Under the pieces are notes generated by a model. That model was not told the origin of the DNA. It worked only from the letters and a program-made list of their open reading frames with translations, and ran no database searches. A program made the translations under genes and the position numbers. Positions 33,816 through 42,555 of a DNA stretch of 64,000 bases are shown in pieces; the stretch's first letter is position 1, and each line of letters starts with the position of its first letter. Source of the DNA: Pseudomonadota bacterium (lineage in GTDB: Bacteria; Pseudomonadota; Alphaproteobacteria; Rhizobiales; Xanthobacteraceae); assembly GCA_023451825.1 (NCBI GenBank), contig JAEXYA010000024.1, forward strand, positions 56,811 to 120,810, read 5' to 3'.

Positions 33816-34499
33816 ATGGTTGCATCAGCCGGCGCAAGGAAGCCGCGGGGGCGCGTTTTGCCGCAGCAAAATGACCCGCGCATGACAATGCCAGCCCCTG
33901 GTACCGGCCCCTCTGCCGAGCGCATCGCGCAGTTGCTGGGCGTCGCCAAAGCCACATTCGGCGAGAAGGGTTTTGCTGCAACCACCATGGACGACATCGC
34001 CAGCGCCGCCGGCATGTCGAAGAAGACGCTGTACAAGCTGTTCGACAGCAAGAGCGACCTGTTCCGCGCGATGCTGACGGCCAATCTGCAGCGGTTCGCG
34101 TTTCTCGATGCGCCGCAGACCCACGCATCCGCGCTCGAAGACCTCCGCCGCGCGTTGCGCAAGATTGCCGATATCGTCCTGATGCCCGAGGAAATAGCGC
34201 TGCATCGCCTTCTCATCGCCGAGCGGCGGCAATCGCCCGCGCTTGCCACGATTTTCAGCGAGGTGATCTTCAACAGCGGCTCCGAGGGGATCGTCACCTG
34301 CGTCAAGCGCGTGCAGATCAAGCCGCCGCTGCGCGACATACCGGCTCAGACCGTGGCGGACATGATGCTGGGCGCGGTGTTCAGCAACGACCATTTCCGC
34401 CTGATGGTGGACGACACCTACCGCGTCAATCGCCGCGCCTTGCACAAGCGTATCGATGTGGCGATCGCGACGTTTTGCGAGGATGCTCCGACCTCGTAG
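33816..34499 (+). CDS. TetR-family transcriptional regulator, probable repressor of the RND pump
   Basis: A 227-residue protein. The N-terminal HTH (about residues 30-85) shows LLGVAKATFGEKGFAATTMDDIASAAGMSKK in two stretches and TLYKLFDSKSDLFRAML, the TetR signature; the rest is a helical ligand-binding domain. It is divergent from the adaptor-permease operon, and the shared 196-base region holds two palindromes, so it most likely represses both. The TAG stop codon (34497-34499) lies inside the left arm of a family A repeat. Confidence 0.9.
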   Translation: MVASAGARKPRGRVLPQQNDPRMTMPAPGTGPSAERIAQLLGVAKATFGEKGFAATTMDDIASAAGMSKKTLYKLFDSKSDLFRAMLTANLQRFAFLDAPQTHASALEDLRRALRKIADIVLMPEEIALHRLLIAERRQSPALATIFSEVIFNSGSEGIVTCVKRVQIKPPLRDIPAQTVADMMLGAVFSNDHFRLMVDDTYRVNRRALHKRIDVAIATFCEDAPTS

Positions 34500-34598
34500 G
34501 ATGGGTTGAGCGCAGGCGCGCACGCGCCGGAGCGATACCCATCACCGCACGATCCGGCGCTTGTGGTGATGGGTATCGCTTCGCTCAACCCATCCTAC
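34496..34598. repeat. Palindromic intergenic repeat, family A, copy 4
   Basis: GTAGGATGGGTTGAGCG and CGCTCAACCCATCCTAC are the inverted arms, with GCGATACCCATCACC/GGTGATGGGTATCGC inside. The left arm supplies the tetR stop codon. Confidence 0.88.
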
Positions 34599-34608
34599 GT
34601 CCTCCATC

Positions 34609-34720
34609 CCTCATCCTGAGGAGCCGCGAAGCGGCGTCTCGAAGGATGGCGGCACACGCCACAGCCCGCCCATCTCATGGTTCGAGACGGCGCCAAAGAG
34701 GCGCCTCCTCACCATGAGGG
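34609..34720. repeat. Interspersed repeat, family F (TCATCCTGAGGAG type)
   Basis: CTCATCCTGAGGAGCC...GGCGTCTCGAAGGATGG is followed by CATGGTTCGAGACGGCGCC...GGCGCCTCCTCACCATGAGGG. These form two nested inverted blocks. With copy A4 it fills the 316-base gene-free stretch 34500-34815, in which I see nothing else. Confidence 0.7.
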
Positions 34721-34815
34721 CACGGAGTTCCCCAATTCCTTAACCTCTTCCTCACCATGACCGGGCACACTGCGGCATCGCGCAGCATGCCGCTGTGGGA
34801 TCGAATGGACATGCC

Positions 34816-35235
34816 ATGTTCCAGACATTCCTGCGTTCACGCGCCCAGACCTTTGTCCGCAGCATTGTCGGCGACCGCGAATTCCGCGCCCGCTCGCCGG
34901 AGCGCGATGCCGAAACCGATCGCGAGCGCCTCGATGCCGTGTTCGGCGCGATCGACCAGGCACTGTCCAGCGCAGAGGCCGAACAGGCCGGCCTGATGAA
35001 ACGCGTCGATGATGTGCTGGCGCGCGCCGCTGTCACCTTCGGCAATGGCGACGACGAATATCTGACGCGCGAGAGCCTCGACAGCCATCACCTCGATCTG
35101 TTCGAGACCGAGATCCAGAACGGCCAGCGCCGTATCCGCGAATTGAAGACAAGCATCGCGCAGCTCAAGGCGGTGAAGGACGCGTTCATGGCGCAGTTTC
35201 CGGATTATACACCGGTGACGAAGGCGGATGCGTAG
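34816..35235 (+). CDS. Helical cytoplasmic protein of unknown function
   Basis: A 139-residue charged protein with no signal or membrane segment, starting at ATG 34816 (MFQTFLRSRAQTFVRSI). Most of it predicts as helix and coiled coil (ETDRERLDAVFGAIDQALSS, FETEIQNGQRRIRELKTSIA). I recognise no family. It is a single gene between repeat elements, so the neighbourhood gives no clue. An in-frame ATG 21 bases upstream is possible but has no better ribosome site. Confidence 0.68.
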   Translation: MFQTFLRSRAQTFVRSIVGDREFRARSPERDAETDRERLDAVFGAIDQALSSAEAEQAGLMKRVDDVLARAAVTFGNGDDEYLTRESLDSHHLDLFETEIQNGQRRIRELKTSIAQLKAVKDAFMAQFPDYTPVTKADA

Positions 35236-35246
35236 CTCGTTGAATT

Positions 35247-35327
35247 GTAGGGTGGGCAACGCGCAGCGTGCCCACCTTCACCAGCCGTACACTTAACGGT
35301 GGGCACGCTACGCTTTGCCCACCCTAC
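35247..35327. repeat. Palindromic intergenic repeat, family B (GTAGGGTGGGCA type), copy 1
   Basis: GTAGGGTGGGCAACGCG and CGCTTTGCCCACCCTAC are inverted arms, with CGTGCCCACC/GGTGGGCACG inside. The element lies between two convergent genes. A second copy begins at 63950. Confidence 0.85.
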
Positions 35328-35336
35328 ATCACAGCA

Positions 35337-36575
35337 TCACCCGCGCGCGCGGCGATCGCCTTCTTCCGGCACACGTCCGCTGTCTTGCGTATCGCTCCAG
35401 CGGCGCTTGAAATTGCTGCCGTCCGGCGCCGGCCCGCGGTTGCGCCGCCGCTCGCCGGTGAAATTCTTCATGTTGTCGTTCACGAAGGTCGTCAACTCCG
35501 TGCGGAAATGATCCGCCGAGAATTTCTGTGCGTGGGCGCGGCAGACCTCGCGGGAGAATTCATGCTCGCGCGCGATGAAGGCGCGCACGCAGGCCGCGAT
35601 CGCCTCCGGCTCGTTGGCATCGAAGAACATGCCGGTGCGCAAATCCGGTGACGCCGACACCGTCTCGCGCGCGCCGCCGCGGCCCAACGCCAACACCGGT
35701 GCGCCCTCGGACTGCGCCTCGACGACGATGATGCCAAAGTCCTCTTCTGCTGCGAAGACGAAAGCACGTGCCGTGCCCATCAATTCGCGCAGCTTCTCAT
35801 CGCTGACAAAGCCGGCAAAAGACACATTCGGCCCGGCCATTTCCTTCAGCCGTTCCGCCTCCGGCCCGTCGCCGGCCACGATCAGCTTCTGATCGGGCAT
35901 GGAATTGAAAGCCTGAATGACGGCCTCGATCTTCTTGTACGGCACGAGACGACTGGCCGCGAGGAAATGGTCCCCCACCGGCAGCGGCTTCGGCAGTTTC
36001 GACAGCGTCACCGGCGGATAGATCACCTTCGCATCGCGGCCATAGACCTTCTTGATACGCTTGGCGATGAAGTTGGAATTGGCGAGCATCGCATCCGGCC
36101 CGTGTGCCGTCCGCACATCCCAGATGCGGATTCGATGCAGCAGCGCGCGTGCGAGCGCGCCCTTGATGCCGGCCGTATAGCCGCCTTCGTTGAGATAGGC
36201 GTGCTGCAGATCCCAGGCGTAACGCATGGGCGAATGCACATAGGACACGTGAAGCTGGTTGGGTCCGGTGATGACACCCTTGGCGACCGCGTAGCTCGAC
36301 GAGATCACCACATCGTAGCCGGACAGGTCGAACTGCTCGATGGCGATCGGCATCAAAGGCAGATAGGCGCGATGCTTGGTCTTGATGAACGGCATCCGCT
36401 GCAGGAAGCTCGTATGCGTCTTTTTCCTGATGCCGATCTTGTCGCGATCTTCCGGCGACAATGCGTCGAACAGCGTGAAGACTTCCGCGTCCGGATAGCA
36501 ATTCAGGATTTCGCGCAGCACCTGTTCGGCACCGCCCAGCGTGTAGAGCCAATCATGTACGACAGCGACGCGCAT
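35337..36575 (-). CDS. Family 4 (GT-B) glycosyltransferase
   Basis: A 412-residue GT-B enzyme. The N-terminal acceptor domain starts MRVAVVHDWLYTLGGAEQVL with a glycine-rich loop; the C-terminal domain shows FLAASRLVPYKKIEAVIQAF, LIVAGDGPEAERL and the EDFGIIVVEAQSEGAPVLAL donor-binding stretch with the EX7E-like glutamates. Such enzymes transfer sugars to lipid-linked or polysaccharide acceptors in envelope or exopolysaccharide synthesis. The last 35 residues are arginine-rich and low in complexity. It is not in an obvious polysaccharide cluster. Confidence 0.87.
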   Translation of the reverse strand: MRVAVVHDWLYTLGGAEQVLREILNCYPDAEVFTLFDALSPEDRDKIGIRKKTHTSFLQRMPFIKTKHRAYLPLMPIAIEQFDLSGYDVVISSSYAVAKGVITGPNQLHVSYVHSPMRYAWDLQHAYLNEGGYTAGIKGALARALLHRIRIWDVRTAHGPDAMLANSNFIAKRIKKVYGRDAKVIYPPVTLSKLPKPLPVGDHFLAASRLVPYKKIEAVIQAFNSMPDQKLIVAGDGPEAERLKEMAGPNVSFAGFVSDEKLRELMGTARAFVFAAEEDFGIIVVEAQSEGAPVLALGRGGARETVSASPDLRTGMFFDANEPEAIAACVRAFIAREHEFSREVCRAHAQKFSADHFRTELTTFVNDNMKNFTGERRRNRGPAPDGSNFKRRWSDTQDSGRVPEEGDRRARG

Positions 36576-36946
36576 TGAACCTCGACTCGGTCCGTGACCA
36601 AAAGCGGATGGCTCTTAGATAAACCAATGCCGCGCTTCTACAATCGAGCCGATACAACTTGCGTTAATTCGATCACGACCAATTCGTAAAATTTGATTCA
36701 TATTTCGCGCGGTCGCGGGTCGCGCATGCCGAAGCCTACCTATGGTTCGCCGATTTCATGTCGGAACGTTTCTGCATGCGGTCGTTATGTACCGAAATAC
36801 AGGCGTTTTCCGCCTGGTAAGAATAATCGCAAGATTGCGGAAGACCATCGGGCAGGCCGGCCGCAACATGCCGCCGGATACCAATGCCGAGGCGTCATCC
36901 TTCGCGCACGACGCGACCAGTGCGGAAGATGACGCTGCGTCGGGAA
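36576..36946. other. Gene-free stretch between glycosyltransferase and small exported protein
   Basis: About 370 bases. The part next to the glycosyltransferase (36600-36720) is AT-richer than the surroundings and probably holds its promoter. Short plus-strand frames from 36742 run into the antisense of the next gene and have no convincing ribosome site. I see no further feature. Confidence 0.4.
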
Positions 36947-37312
36947 TTACTTCGGACGAATGCTCGGATCGCCGCCGGGGCTGCCGGGCGGCGGGATCAC
37001 CGGCGTGTTGCTGTTATCCGATTTTGGCGACGGCGCGCGCATGGCGGGATCGACATTGCTCGGCGGGCACAGCACGCCGTCGGATTTTGCGAGTTTGTCG
37101 CCGAGATTTTCCGAACTCTTTCCATTCGGATCCGCGGTGATATTGCCCTGCGGCGTTGTCTGCGTCGGCGTGCAATTCGCATTGGCACGATCGGCAGCCG
37201 GCGGCGCAGTCTGCGCCGGCGGCGTGGCGGGCGCAGGCGGCGCCTGCGCGATGGCCGCGCCGGAGCCGGCGAGTACGAAGCTCGCAATGAGAAGCGTACG
37301 ATTGATGCTCAT
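36947..37312 (-). CDS. Small proline-rich exported protein of unknown function
   Basis: A 121-residue protein with a clear signal peptide (MSINRTLLIASFVLAGSGAAIAQ, cleavage near 22). The Pro/Ala/Thr/Asn-rich, probably disordered mature part contains two cysteines (NANCTPTQ and VLCPPSN) and a PPPGSPGG tail. No family recognised. The gene stands alone between the glycosyltransferase region and a family E repeat. Confidence 0.68.
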   Translation of the reverse strand: MSINRTLLIASFVLAGSGAAIAQAPPAPATPPAQTAPPAADRANANCTPTQTTPQGNITADPNGKSSENLGDKLAKSDGVLCPPSNVDPAMRAPSPKSDNSNTPVIPPPGSPGGDPSIRPK

Positions 37313-37370
37313 GCGGAGAAAACAGCCGGCAAGGCGGGATGTTCCTTAAAAACACGCCGAAGCCGATGGT

Positions 37371-37545
37371 CTCCCTCCCCCAAGCCGCGTAGCGGCGCAG
37401 TGGGGAGGGTGGCGCGTAGCGCCGGGTGGGGAGCCCCACGTGACGTCGAAGTGTGGGGAAGCACCCCACCCGTCTCAAAGCTCGCTGAACGCTCGCTTTG
37501 ATCCACCCTCCCCACTGCGCGGCTGCGCCGCTTGGGGGAGGGAGA
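37371..37545. repeat. GC-rich interspersed repeat, family E, copy 2
   Basis: CTCCCTCCCCCAAGCCGCG at the left and CGCCGCTTGGGGGAGGGAG at the right are inverted ends. Inside lie GTGGGGAGGGTGG/CCACCCTCCCCAC and the shared core CCCACGTGACGTCGAAGT at 37435-37452. It ends 5 bases before the methyltransferase stop. Confidence 0.85.
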
Positions 37546-37549
37546 AGAC

Positions 37550-38188
37550 TCACGCCTTCACATATCTAATCAGCGAGAAATGCCCCATCGGCGCCATCGG
37601 GCGGCGCTCGGCGAGTGACACGCCGCCATGGCCTTTGGCCCAGTTCACCAGCCGCGCCCACGGAAATTCCGGACGCCAGCCGAGACGACGTGCCAGCGGC
37701 GCAAAGGCCAGTTCGAACAATTTACGCGGGCCGCTTTCGGCGCCGATGTGATTGACCAGGATGAGCTCGCCGCCCGGCTTCAGCACGCGGATGAAATCAT
37801 CCAGCGTCGCTTCCGGGTCCGGCACCGCGGTGATCACATATTGCGCCACCACGGCATCGAAATGATTGTCGGGGAAAGCGAGATGTTTCGCATCCATCAC
37901 CGCCAGCGATTCGACATTGGTGAGATTGTGCTTGCGCACGCGCTCATAGGCGCGACGGAGCATCGGCTCGGAAATATCGACGCCGCAGATTCGTGTGGTG
38001 GGCTTGTAATCAAGCAGCGACAGGCCGGTGCCGATGCCGACATCGAGCACGCGGCCGCCAATGCGATCGGCTTCGGCGATGGTCGAGCGACGACCTTCAT
38101 CGAACACCTTGCCGAACACCATGTCGTAGATCGGCGCCCAGCGCCCGTAAGCCTTCGCGACCCCCGCGCGGTCGATATCGCCAGCCAT
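37550..38188 (-). CDS. Class I SAM-dependent methyltransferase, PmtA-like (phospholipid N-methyltransferase)
   Basis: A 212-residue SAM methyltransferase with motif I VLDVGIGTGLSL, motif II GVDISEPMLRRAYERV and the DDFIRVLKPGGELILVNH region. The N-terminal AKAYGRWAPIYDMVFGKVF resembles Rhodobacter-type PmtA, which methylates phosphatidylethanolamine toward phosphatidylcholine, a common lipid in this bacterial group. The lipid assignment rests on that resemblance only; UbiE/COQ5-like alternatives remain possible. It lies 18 bases downstream of mnmA on the same strand. Confidence 0.72.
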   Translation of the reverse strand: MAGDIDRAGVAKAYGRWAPIYDMVFGKVFDEGRRSTIAEADRIGGRVLDVGIGTGLSLLDYKPTTRICGVDISEPMLRRAYERVRKHNLTNVESLAVMDAKHLAFPDNHFDAVVAQYVITAVPDPEATLDDFIRVLKPGGELILVNHIGAESGPRKLFELAFAPLARRLGWRPEFPWARLVNWAKGHGGVSLAERRPMAPMGHFSLIRYVKA

Positions 38189-38206
38189 GCCCCTGCCTTG
38201 AACTCC

Positions 38207-39403
38207 TTAGACGCGCATCGCTGCGACGTCGGGCACACTAGCATTGCGTGCGGCCGATCCGACAGTGCTTTTCGCCGCAGCGCTCTTGATGAAGCCGCCG
38301 CCGAGCACGCGAGCCTGGCCTGATTGCGCATCGTAGAACACGCAGGCCTGGCCGGGCGACACGCCCTCCTCGCCGCCGACCAGCTCGACCTCGTAGCCCG
38401 CCTCGGTCTTGCGCAGCCAGGCCGGCTGCGGCGGACGCGTGGAGCGCACGCGGACGAACAGTTCGAGGCCAGTACCGATAGCAGCATCGATATGGCCGCC
38501 GCCGATCCAGTTGACGTCGCGCAGCGCTATTTTGTGCATGCGCAGCGCCTCGCGCGGACCGACGACGACGCGACGCGTCTCCGCATCGAGACGGATGACG
38601 TAAAGCGGTGCGGAGGCTGCGATGCCGAGGCCGCGGCGCTGGCCGATGGTGAAATTCGCGATGCCGTTATGGCGGCCGATGACATGGCCATCGGTATCGA
38701 CGATGTCGCCGGGCTCCATTGCATTGGGCTTCAGGCGCTCGACGATATCGGTATAGCGGCCGGTCGGCACGAAGCAGATGTCCTGGCTGTCCTGCTTGTC
38801 GGCAACCGACAGGCCGAACTGCCGCGCCAGTTCGCGCGTCTGCGGCTTGCTCATGTCACCGAGCGGGAAGCGCAGATAATCGAGCTGCTCCTGCGTGGTG
38901 GCGAACAGAAAGTAGCTCTGGTCGCGATCGGAATCCGCCGCACACACCATACTGCGCGAGCCGTTACCGAGATGGCGCGACGCTACATAGTGTCCGGTCG
39001 CCAAAGCCTGCGCGCCAAGTTCGCGCGCGGTCGCCAGCAGATCCTTGAACTTCACCGAGCGATTGCATTCGATGCACGGCACCGGCGTTTCACCCAGCGC
39101 GTAGCTCGCCGCAAAATTGTCGATCACCTGCTCGCGAAACTTGGACTCGTAATCGAGGACATAATGCGGAATCCCGATCCGCTCCGCCACATCGCGCGCA
39201 TCATGAATGTCACGCCCCGCACAGCAGGCGCCCTTGCGATGCATCGCGGCGCCATGATCGTAAAGCTGCAGCGTAATACCGACAACGTCATAACCCTGCG
39301 ACTTCAACAGCGCAGCCGTGGCCGACGAGTCGACGCCGCCGGACATGGCGACAACGACGCGGGTGTCCTCCGGACGACCTTCGAGATCGAGACTGTTGAG
39401 CAT
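38207..39403 (-). CDS. mnmA: tRNA-specific 2-thiouridylase MnmA
   Basis: A 398-residue PP-loop enzyme that thiolates U34 of tRNA-Lys, -Glu and -Gln. The ATP-binding SGGVDSS lies at about 21-27. The catalytic cysteine pair sits in PVPCIECNRSVKF and DSQDICFVPTGRY, and the family strings HYVLDYESKFREQVI and FTIGQRRGLGI are present. The C-terminal beta-barrel is intact (SPGQACVFYD). The last 30 residues (KSAAAKSTVGSAARNAS) look like a lineage-specific tail. It is divergent from fliK. Confidence 0.95.
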   Translation of the reverse strand: MLNSLDLEGRPEDTRVVVAMSGGVDSSATAALLKSQGYDVVGITLQLYDHGAAMHRKGACCAGRDIHDARDVAERIGIPHYVLDYESKFREQVIDNFAASYALGETPVPCIECNRSVKFKDLLATARELGAQALATGHYVASRHLGNGSRSMVCAADSDRDQSYFLFATTQEQLDYLRFPLGDMSKPQTRELARQFGLSVADKQDSQDICFVPTGRYTDIVERLKPNAMEPGDIVDTDGHVIGRHNGIANFTIGQRRGLGIAASAPLYVIRLDAETRRVVVGPREALRMHKIALRDVNWIGGGHIDAAIGTGLELFVRVRSTRPPQPAWLRKTEAGYEVELVGGEEGVSPGQACVFYDAQSGQARVLGGGFIKSAAAKSTVGSAARNASVPDVAAMRV

Positions 39404-39714
39404 GGTTCAAGGCCATGGGCTGTGATCGCCCGCAAGCGATCGGAAAACACGAGGCAATCCCGGAACTTAAGCGAGGTCCGACGATGGCTGGGATAGTGCA
39501 CTTTAATATAGGCGGCGTTGCGCTCAATCAATCGCACTGGACCGGATAGGAACGGCAAATCTTGCCGCCGGGCAGAAACGGAGCGGCGGAACGGCCTGTG
39601 CATCCCCACCCGAACTTCGACTAACCCATTGATACATATAGACTCTGTAGAGACATACACCACTGGCCCGGTCCTTGCTGAAAGAGAGCTGGAACCGTTC
39701 TCGAAAGGCCGCCC
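39404..39714. other. Divergent intergenic region mnmA / fliK
   Basis: 311 bases without a gene. It holds the mnmA promoter on the left and, at 39664-39679, a sigma-54-type promoter for fliK. Some AT-rich sequence (CACTTTAATATAGG at about 39498-39511) could be part of a further promoter. Short frames here lack ribosome sites. Confidence 0.5.
39664..39679 (+). promoter_or_regulatory. Sigma-54 (-24/-12) promoter upstream of fliK
   Basis: TGGCCCGGTCCTTGCT matches the sigma-54 consensus TGGCACG-N4-TTGCW at all fixed positions but one (C for A at position 5), with the correct GG-to-GC spacing. The predicted start of transcription near 39690 gives a leader of about 25 bases to the fliK GTG. FlbD, a sigma-54 activator, is encoded at 46445. 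Confidence 0.75.
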
Positions 39715-41214
39715 GTGGTTAGCGTTGCATCCGATATCGCCTCTGCCCTGCTGCTGCAGTCCGCGCGCACCAAGTCCGCGCGCGACGATGCAACGTCCGT
39801 GTCGGATCATTTCGGCTCGCTGGTCGACCAGAAGACCTCGGAGACCGACGTCGCGCCCGCCCCGACTGCCCGTCCTGACATCCAGCCGCCCGCCCGACGC
39901 GACGATCGCCCGGTCGCCGACCGTCCGAAAGCCGCCGATCGCCGCGATGATCGTGCCTCTGCGACGCCGCAAGGCCGCCGCACCGATGCCGCAACAGATA
40001 CGCGGCAGGAAAGCAAAACCACGCGCAAGGACGACAAGCCGGCAAAATCCGGTCAAGCCACTGATTCAAAAGCCGATTCCGCTGACGGCCACAAGGATGC
40101 CACAAGCGACGGCGCAGCCGCCGAAAACACGAATTCGGACACCACCGTCGCGACCACCCAGCTCGAAATCGTGCCCGTCGCAGTTGCGACGTCCACACCG
40201 CCAGCCACCGAAGCGACGACTGCCCCCGCAACGCCGGACACCACCGGAAGCGCGCAGCCGCTCGCCATCGCAGCAGCTGCTGCCTTGAAGGCCAAGCTCG
40301 ATGCCGGCGAAGTCGCCGCACCCGAGACCGCCGCTTTGCCAACCGAAACGTCTGTTGAAGGCGAAGCGACTTTCGCGGCGTTGATCGCGGGTGCAATGCC
40401 TGCCGCAACGAAAGATGCGAAGAAGATCGAAGGCGAAACGACAAAGACCGCAACGCCAACCGGTGAAGCCAAGCCCGAAGGCGAGACCGACGCTTCGACG
40501 CTCACGACGCAAACCGACACCGCCATCGCATCGAAGCCGACCACTGAAGCCAAAACGGATCAGCCTTCCGCCGAAGCGCCGAAGCCCGATGCGAATGCCG
40601 ACGCGAGCATCGATGCAAAGCCTGTGACCGAGCAAGGTCGCGCGCATCGCACCGAACAGCCACAAACGGCAGCATTCGATCAGGCGGCGCCCACCAGCAC
40701 GCCGCTGCCGCAGCCGACTCATCTGCAGGCGGCCAACACCGCTGCGGCCGCTCAGCAATTGCAGCCGCAGGTCGCAGCCAATCCGCCCGTGCCGCTTGCA
40801 GGCGTCGCGGTCGAGATCGCGACGTCGGCCAAGGCCGGCAAGACCTCATTCGACATCCGTCTCGATCCCGCCGAGCTCGGCCGCATCGATGTGCGCCTCG
40901 AAGTCGACAAGCACGGCAATGTCACCTCGCATCTCACGGTCGAGAAGCCGGAAACGCTGACCATGCTGCGCCAGGACGCGCCGCAATTGCAGCGTGCACT
41001 CGAACAGGCCGGCTTGAAGACCAACGACAGCGGCTTGCAGTTCTCGCTGCGCGACCAGTCTCCGCAGCAACAACAGCAGCAGAATGGCGACCAGTCCGGC
41101 CGCCAGATGCACCGTCTCACCATCAATGACGACGACACCGTCACCGTCGCCCCTGCAGCACGCGGCTATGGCCGCATGTATGGGGCGAATGGCGGTGTCG
41201 ATATCAGTATCTGA
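39715..41214 (+). CDS. fliK: Flagellar hook-length control protein FliK
   Basis: A 499-residue protein starting at GTG 39715 behind AAAGG. About 370 residues of Ala/Thr/Lys/Asp-rich, largely disordered sequence act as the molecular ruler part. The conserved C-terminal FliK domain (about 375-470) follows: FDIRLDPAELGRIDVRLEVDKHGNVTSHL, read as two stretches, and TMLRQDAPQLQRALEQAGL. FliK sets hook length and switches export specificity. A glutamine run (SPQQQQQQNG) lies near the end. flgD follows after 10 bases. Confidence 0.88.
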   Translation: MVSVASDIASALLLQSARTKSARDDATSVSDHFGSLVDQKTSETDVAPAPTARPDIQPPARRDDRPVADRPKAADRRDDRASATPQGRRTDAATDTRQESKTTRKDDKPAKSGQATDSKADSADGHKDATSDGAAAENTNSDTTVATTQLEIVPVAVATSTPPATEATTAPATPDTTGSAQPLAIAAAAALKAKLDAGEVAAPETAALPTETSVEGEATFAALIAGAMPAATKDAKKIEGETTKTATPTGEAKPEGETDASTLTTQTDTAIASKPTTEAKTDQPSAEAPKPDANADASIDAKPVTEQGRAHRTEQPQTAAFDQAAPTSTPLPQPTHLQAANTAAAAQQLQPQVAANPPVPLAGVAVEIATSAKAGKTSFDIRLDPAELGRIDVRLEVDKHGNVTSHLTVEKPETLTMLRQDAPQLQRALEQAGLKTNDSGLQFSLRDQSPQQQQQQNGDQSGRQMHRLTINDDDTVTVAPAARGYGRMYGANGGVDISI

Positions 41215-41224
41215 GGAGTGATCC

Positions 41225-41947
41225 ATGGCAGTTGATGCGACCTACTCGAACCCAGTCGTCTCCGGCACCTCGACCTCGACGAATACGAGCACTAGTGCGA
41301 GCTCGACAACGGGTCTCGCCGATAACTTCCAGACATTTCTGACGCTGCTCACCACGCAGCTGCAAAACCAGAACCCGCTGGATCCGCTCGACACCAACCA
41401 GTTCACCCAGCAGCTCGTGCAATTCGCCCAGGTCGAACAGCAGCTGAAGTCGAACGACTATATGAAGTCGCTGGTGGAGATGGAAAAGGCGACGCAGGCG
41501 ACCCAAGCGCTGGTCTATGTCGGCAACAATGTCGCCGTCGACGGCTCGACCGCACAGTTCAAGACGTCAGCGACCTGGAATCTGCTCGCCGATAAAGAAT
41601 CGACGGCGGATATCAGCATCACGAATGCGGCCGGCAACGTCGTCTATAGCGGCAAATATTCGCTGCAGTCCGGCCAGGGCACATTTGTCTGGGACGGCAA
41701 GGGCAATGACGGCGTGCAATATCCGGAAGGTTCCTACACGCTGACCGCAACCGCCAAAGACAATAACGGCCGCGACGTCGCCATCTCCACGGAAGTGCAG
41801 GGCATCGTCGATTCCGTCGATCTGTCGGCCAGCCCGGCGTTGCTGTCGATCAATGGCGCGAACTACACCGTCGACAAGATCAAGCGCGTGGTGCGCCCGA
41901 CTACGGTACCGACGACGCCGACCACACCGGAAACCCCGACCACCTAA
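41225..41947 (+). CDS. flgD: Flagellar hook assembly protein FlgD
   Basis: A 240-residue hook cap protein starting at ATG 41225 behind GAGGAG. The N-terminal conserved segment (FLTLLTTQLQNQNPLDPLDT, NQFTQQLVQFAQVEQQLKSN) is the family hallmark. A FlgD Ig-like/Tudor domain follows (GKGNDGVQYPEGSYTL). The tail is a Thr/Pro-rich repeat (VPTTPTTPETPTT), unusual for FlgD. FlgD caps the growing hook and is replaced by filament junction proteins. It is followed by a family A repeat that may end the transcript. Confidence 0.93.
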   Translation: MAVDATYSNPVVSGTSTSTNTSTSASSTTGLADNFQTFLTLLTTQLQNQNPLDPLDTNQFTQQLVQFAQVEQQLKSNDYMKSLVEMEKATQATQALVYVGNNVAVDGSTAQFKTSATWNLLADKESTADISITNAAGNVVYSGKYSLQSGQGTFVWDGKGNDGVQYPEGSYTLTATAKDNNGRDVAISTEVQGIVDSVDLSASPALLSINGANYTVDKIKRVVRPTTVPTTPTTPETPTT

Positions 41948-41986
41948 ACCGGTCATCCGGCGGTCGCGAGCAATTGTAGAGCAATC

Positions 41987-42068
41987 GTAGGATGGGTTGA
42001 GCGCAGCGATAACCCATCACCGCCTGCGCATGATATCGATGGGTCTTCGCTGCGCTCAACCCATCCTC
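41987..42068. repeat. Palindromic intergenic repeat, family A, copy 5
   Basis: GTAGGATGGGTTGAGCGCAG and CTGCGCTCAACCCATCCT are inverted arms, with ATAACCCATC/GATGGGTCTT inside. It lies in the 305-base gap between flgD and sciP; the remaining 185 bases before sciP should hold the sciP promoter, but I see no clear box. Confidence 0.88.
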
Positions 42069-42252
42069 CGTTCTTCGCCGCACACCGTCCCCTGACGGGG
42101 CGCGATTGAACCTCTCCTCCCCTTTCCCAAATCGTCAACAAACCCTTTCATAAAGTCTATTCGCATTGGAGTTGTGGGATTAGGCATATTTTAAGCCGGC
42201 GGGCGTAGCTTGTTTCAGTGAGTTCAGTGGTTGAGAGTAGTGTGAGTACGCC

Positions 42253-42528
42253 ATGACAGAACCCCATCGCCCGAGGGTCAAATACGTCATCGGGCCTGAC
42301 GGCAGCCCATTAACAATTGCCGATCTGCCCGCGCCGGGTACAAAGCGCTGGGTGATCCGCCGTAAGGCCGAAGTCGTTGCCGCCGTCCGAGGTGGCCTTC
42401 TTTCTCTGGAAGAAGCCTGCAGCCGTTACACGCTGACCGTGGACGAGTTCCTGTCCTGGCAGTTCTCCATCGACCAGCATGGCCTGGCCGGACTGCGGAC
42501 CACCCGTATCCAGCAGTATCGTCAGTAA
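42253..42528 (+). CDS. sciP: DUF1153 protein, SciP-type inhibitor of CtrA
   Basis: A 91-residue protein of the DUF1153 family. In Caulobacter the homologue SciP binds CtrA and blocks activation of CtrA-dependent genes, flagellar genes among them. The family is highly conserved: GPDGSPLTIADLPAPGTKRW at the N-terminus and a helix-turn-helix-like core (VVAAVRGGLLSLEEACSRYTL, WQFSIDQHGLAGLRTTR). The gene has its own terminator (42556-42588) and sits inside the flagellar cluster just ahead of fliF, whose leader carries CtrA-like half-sites. Confidence 0.9.
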   Translation: MTEPHRPRVKYVIGPDGSPLTIADLPAPGTKRWVIRRKAEVVAAVRGGLLSLEEACSRYTLTVDEFLSWQFSIDQHGLAGLRTTRIQQYRQ

Positions 42529-42555
42529 ACAAAACCTAAACGGTTCGAGTTTGAT

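Noticed and set aside
36742..37140. A plus-strand 132-codon ORF between the glycosyltransferase and the small exported protein
   Set aside because: Its second half is the antisense of a gene with a good signal peptide, and it has no convincing ribosome site.
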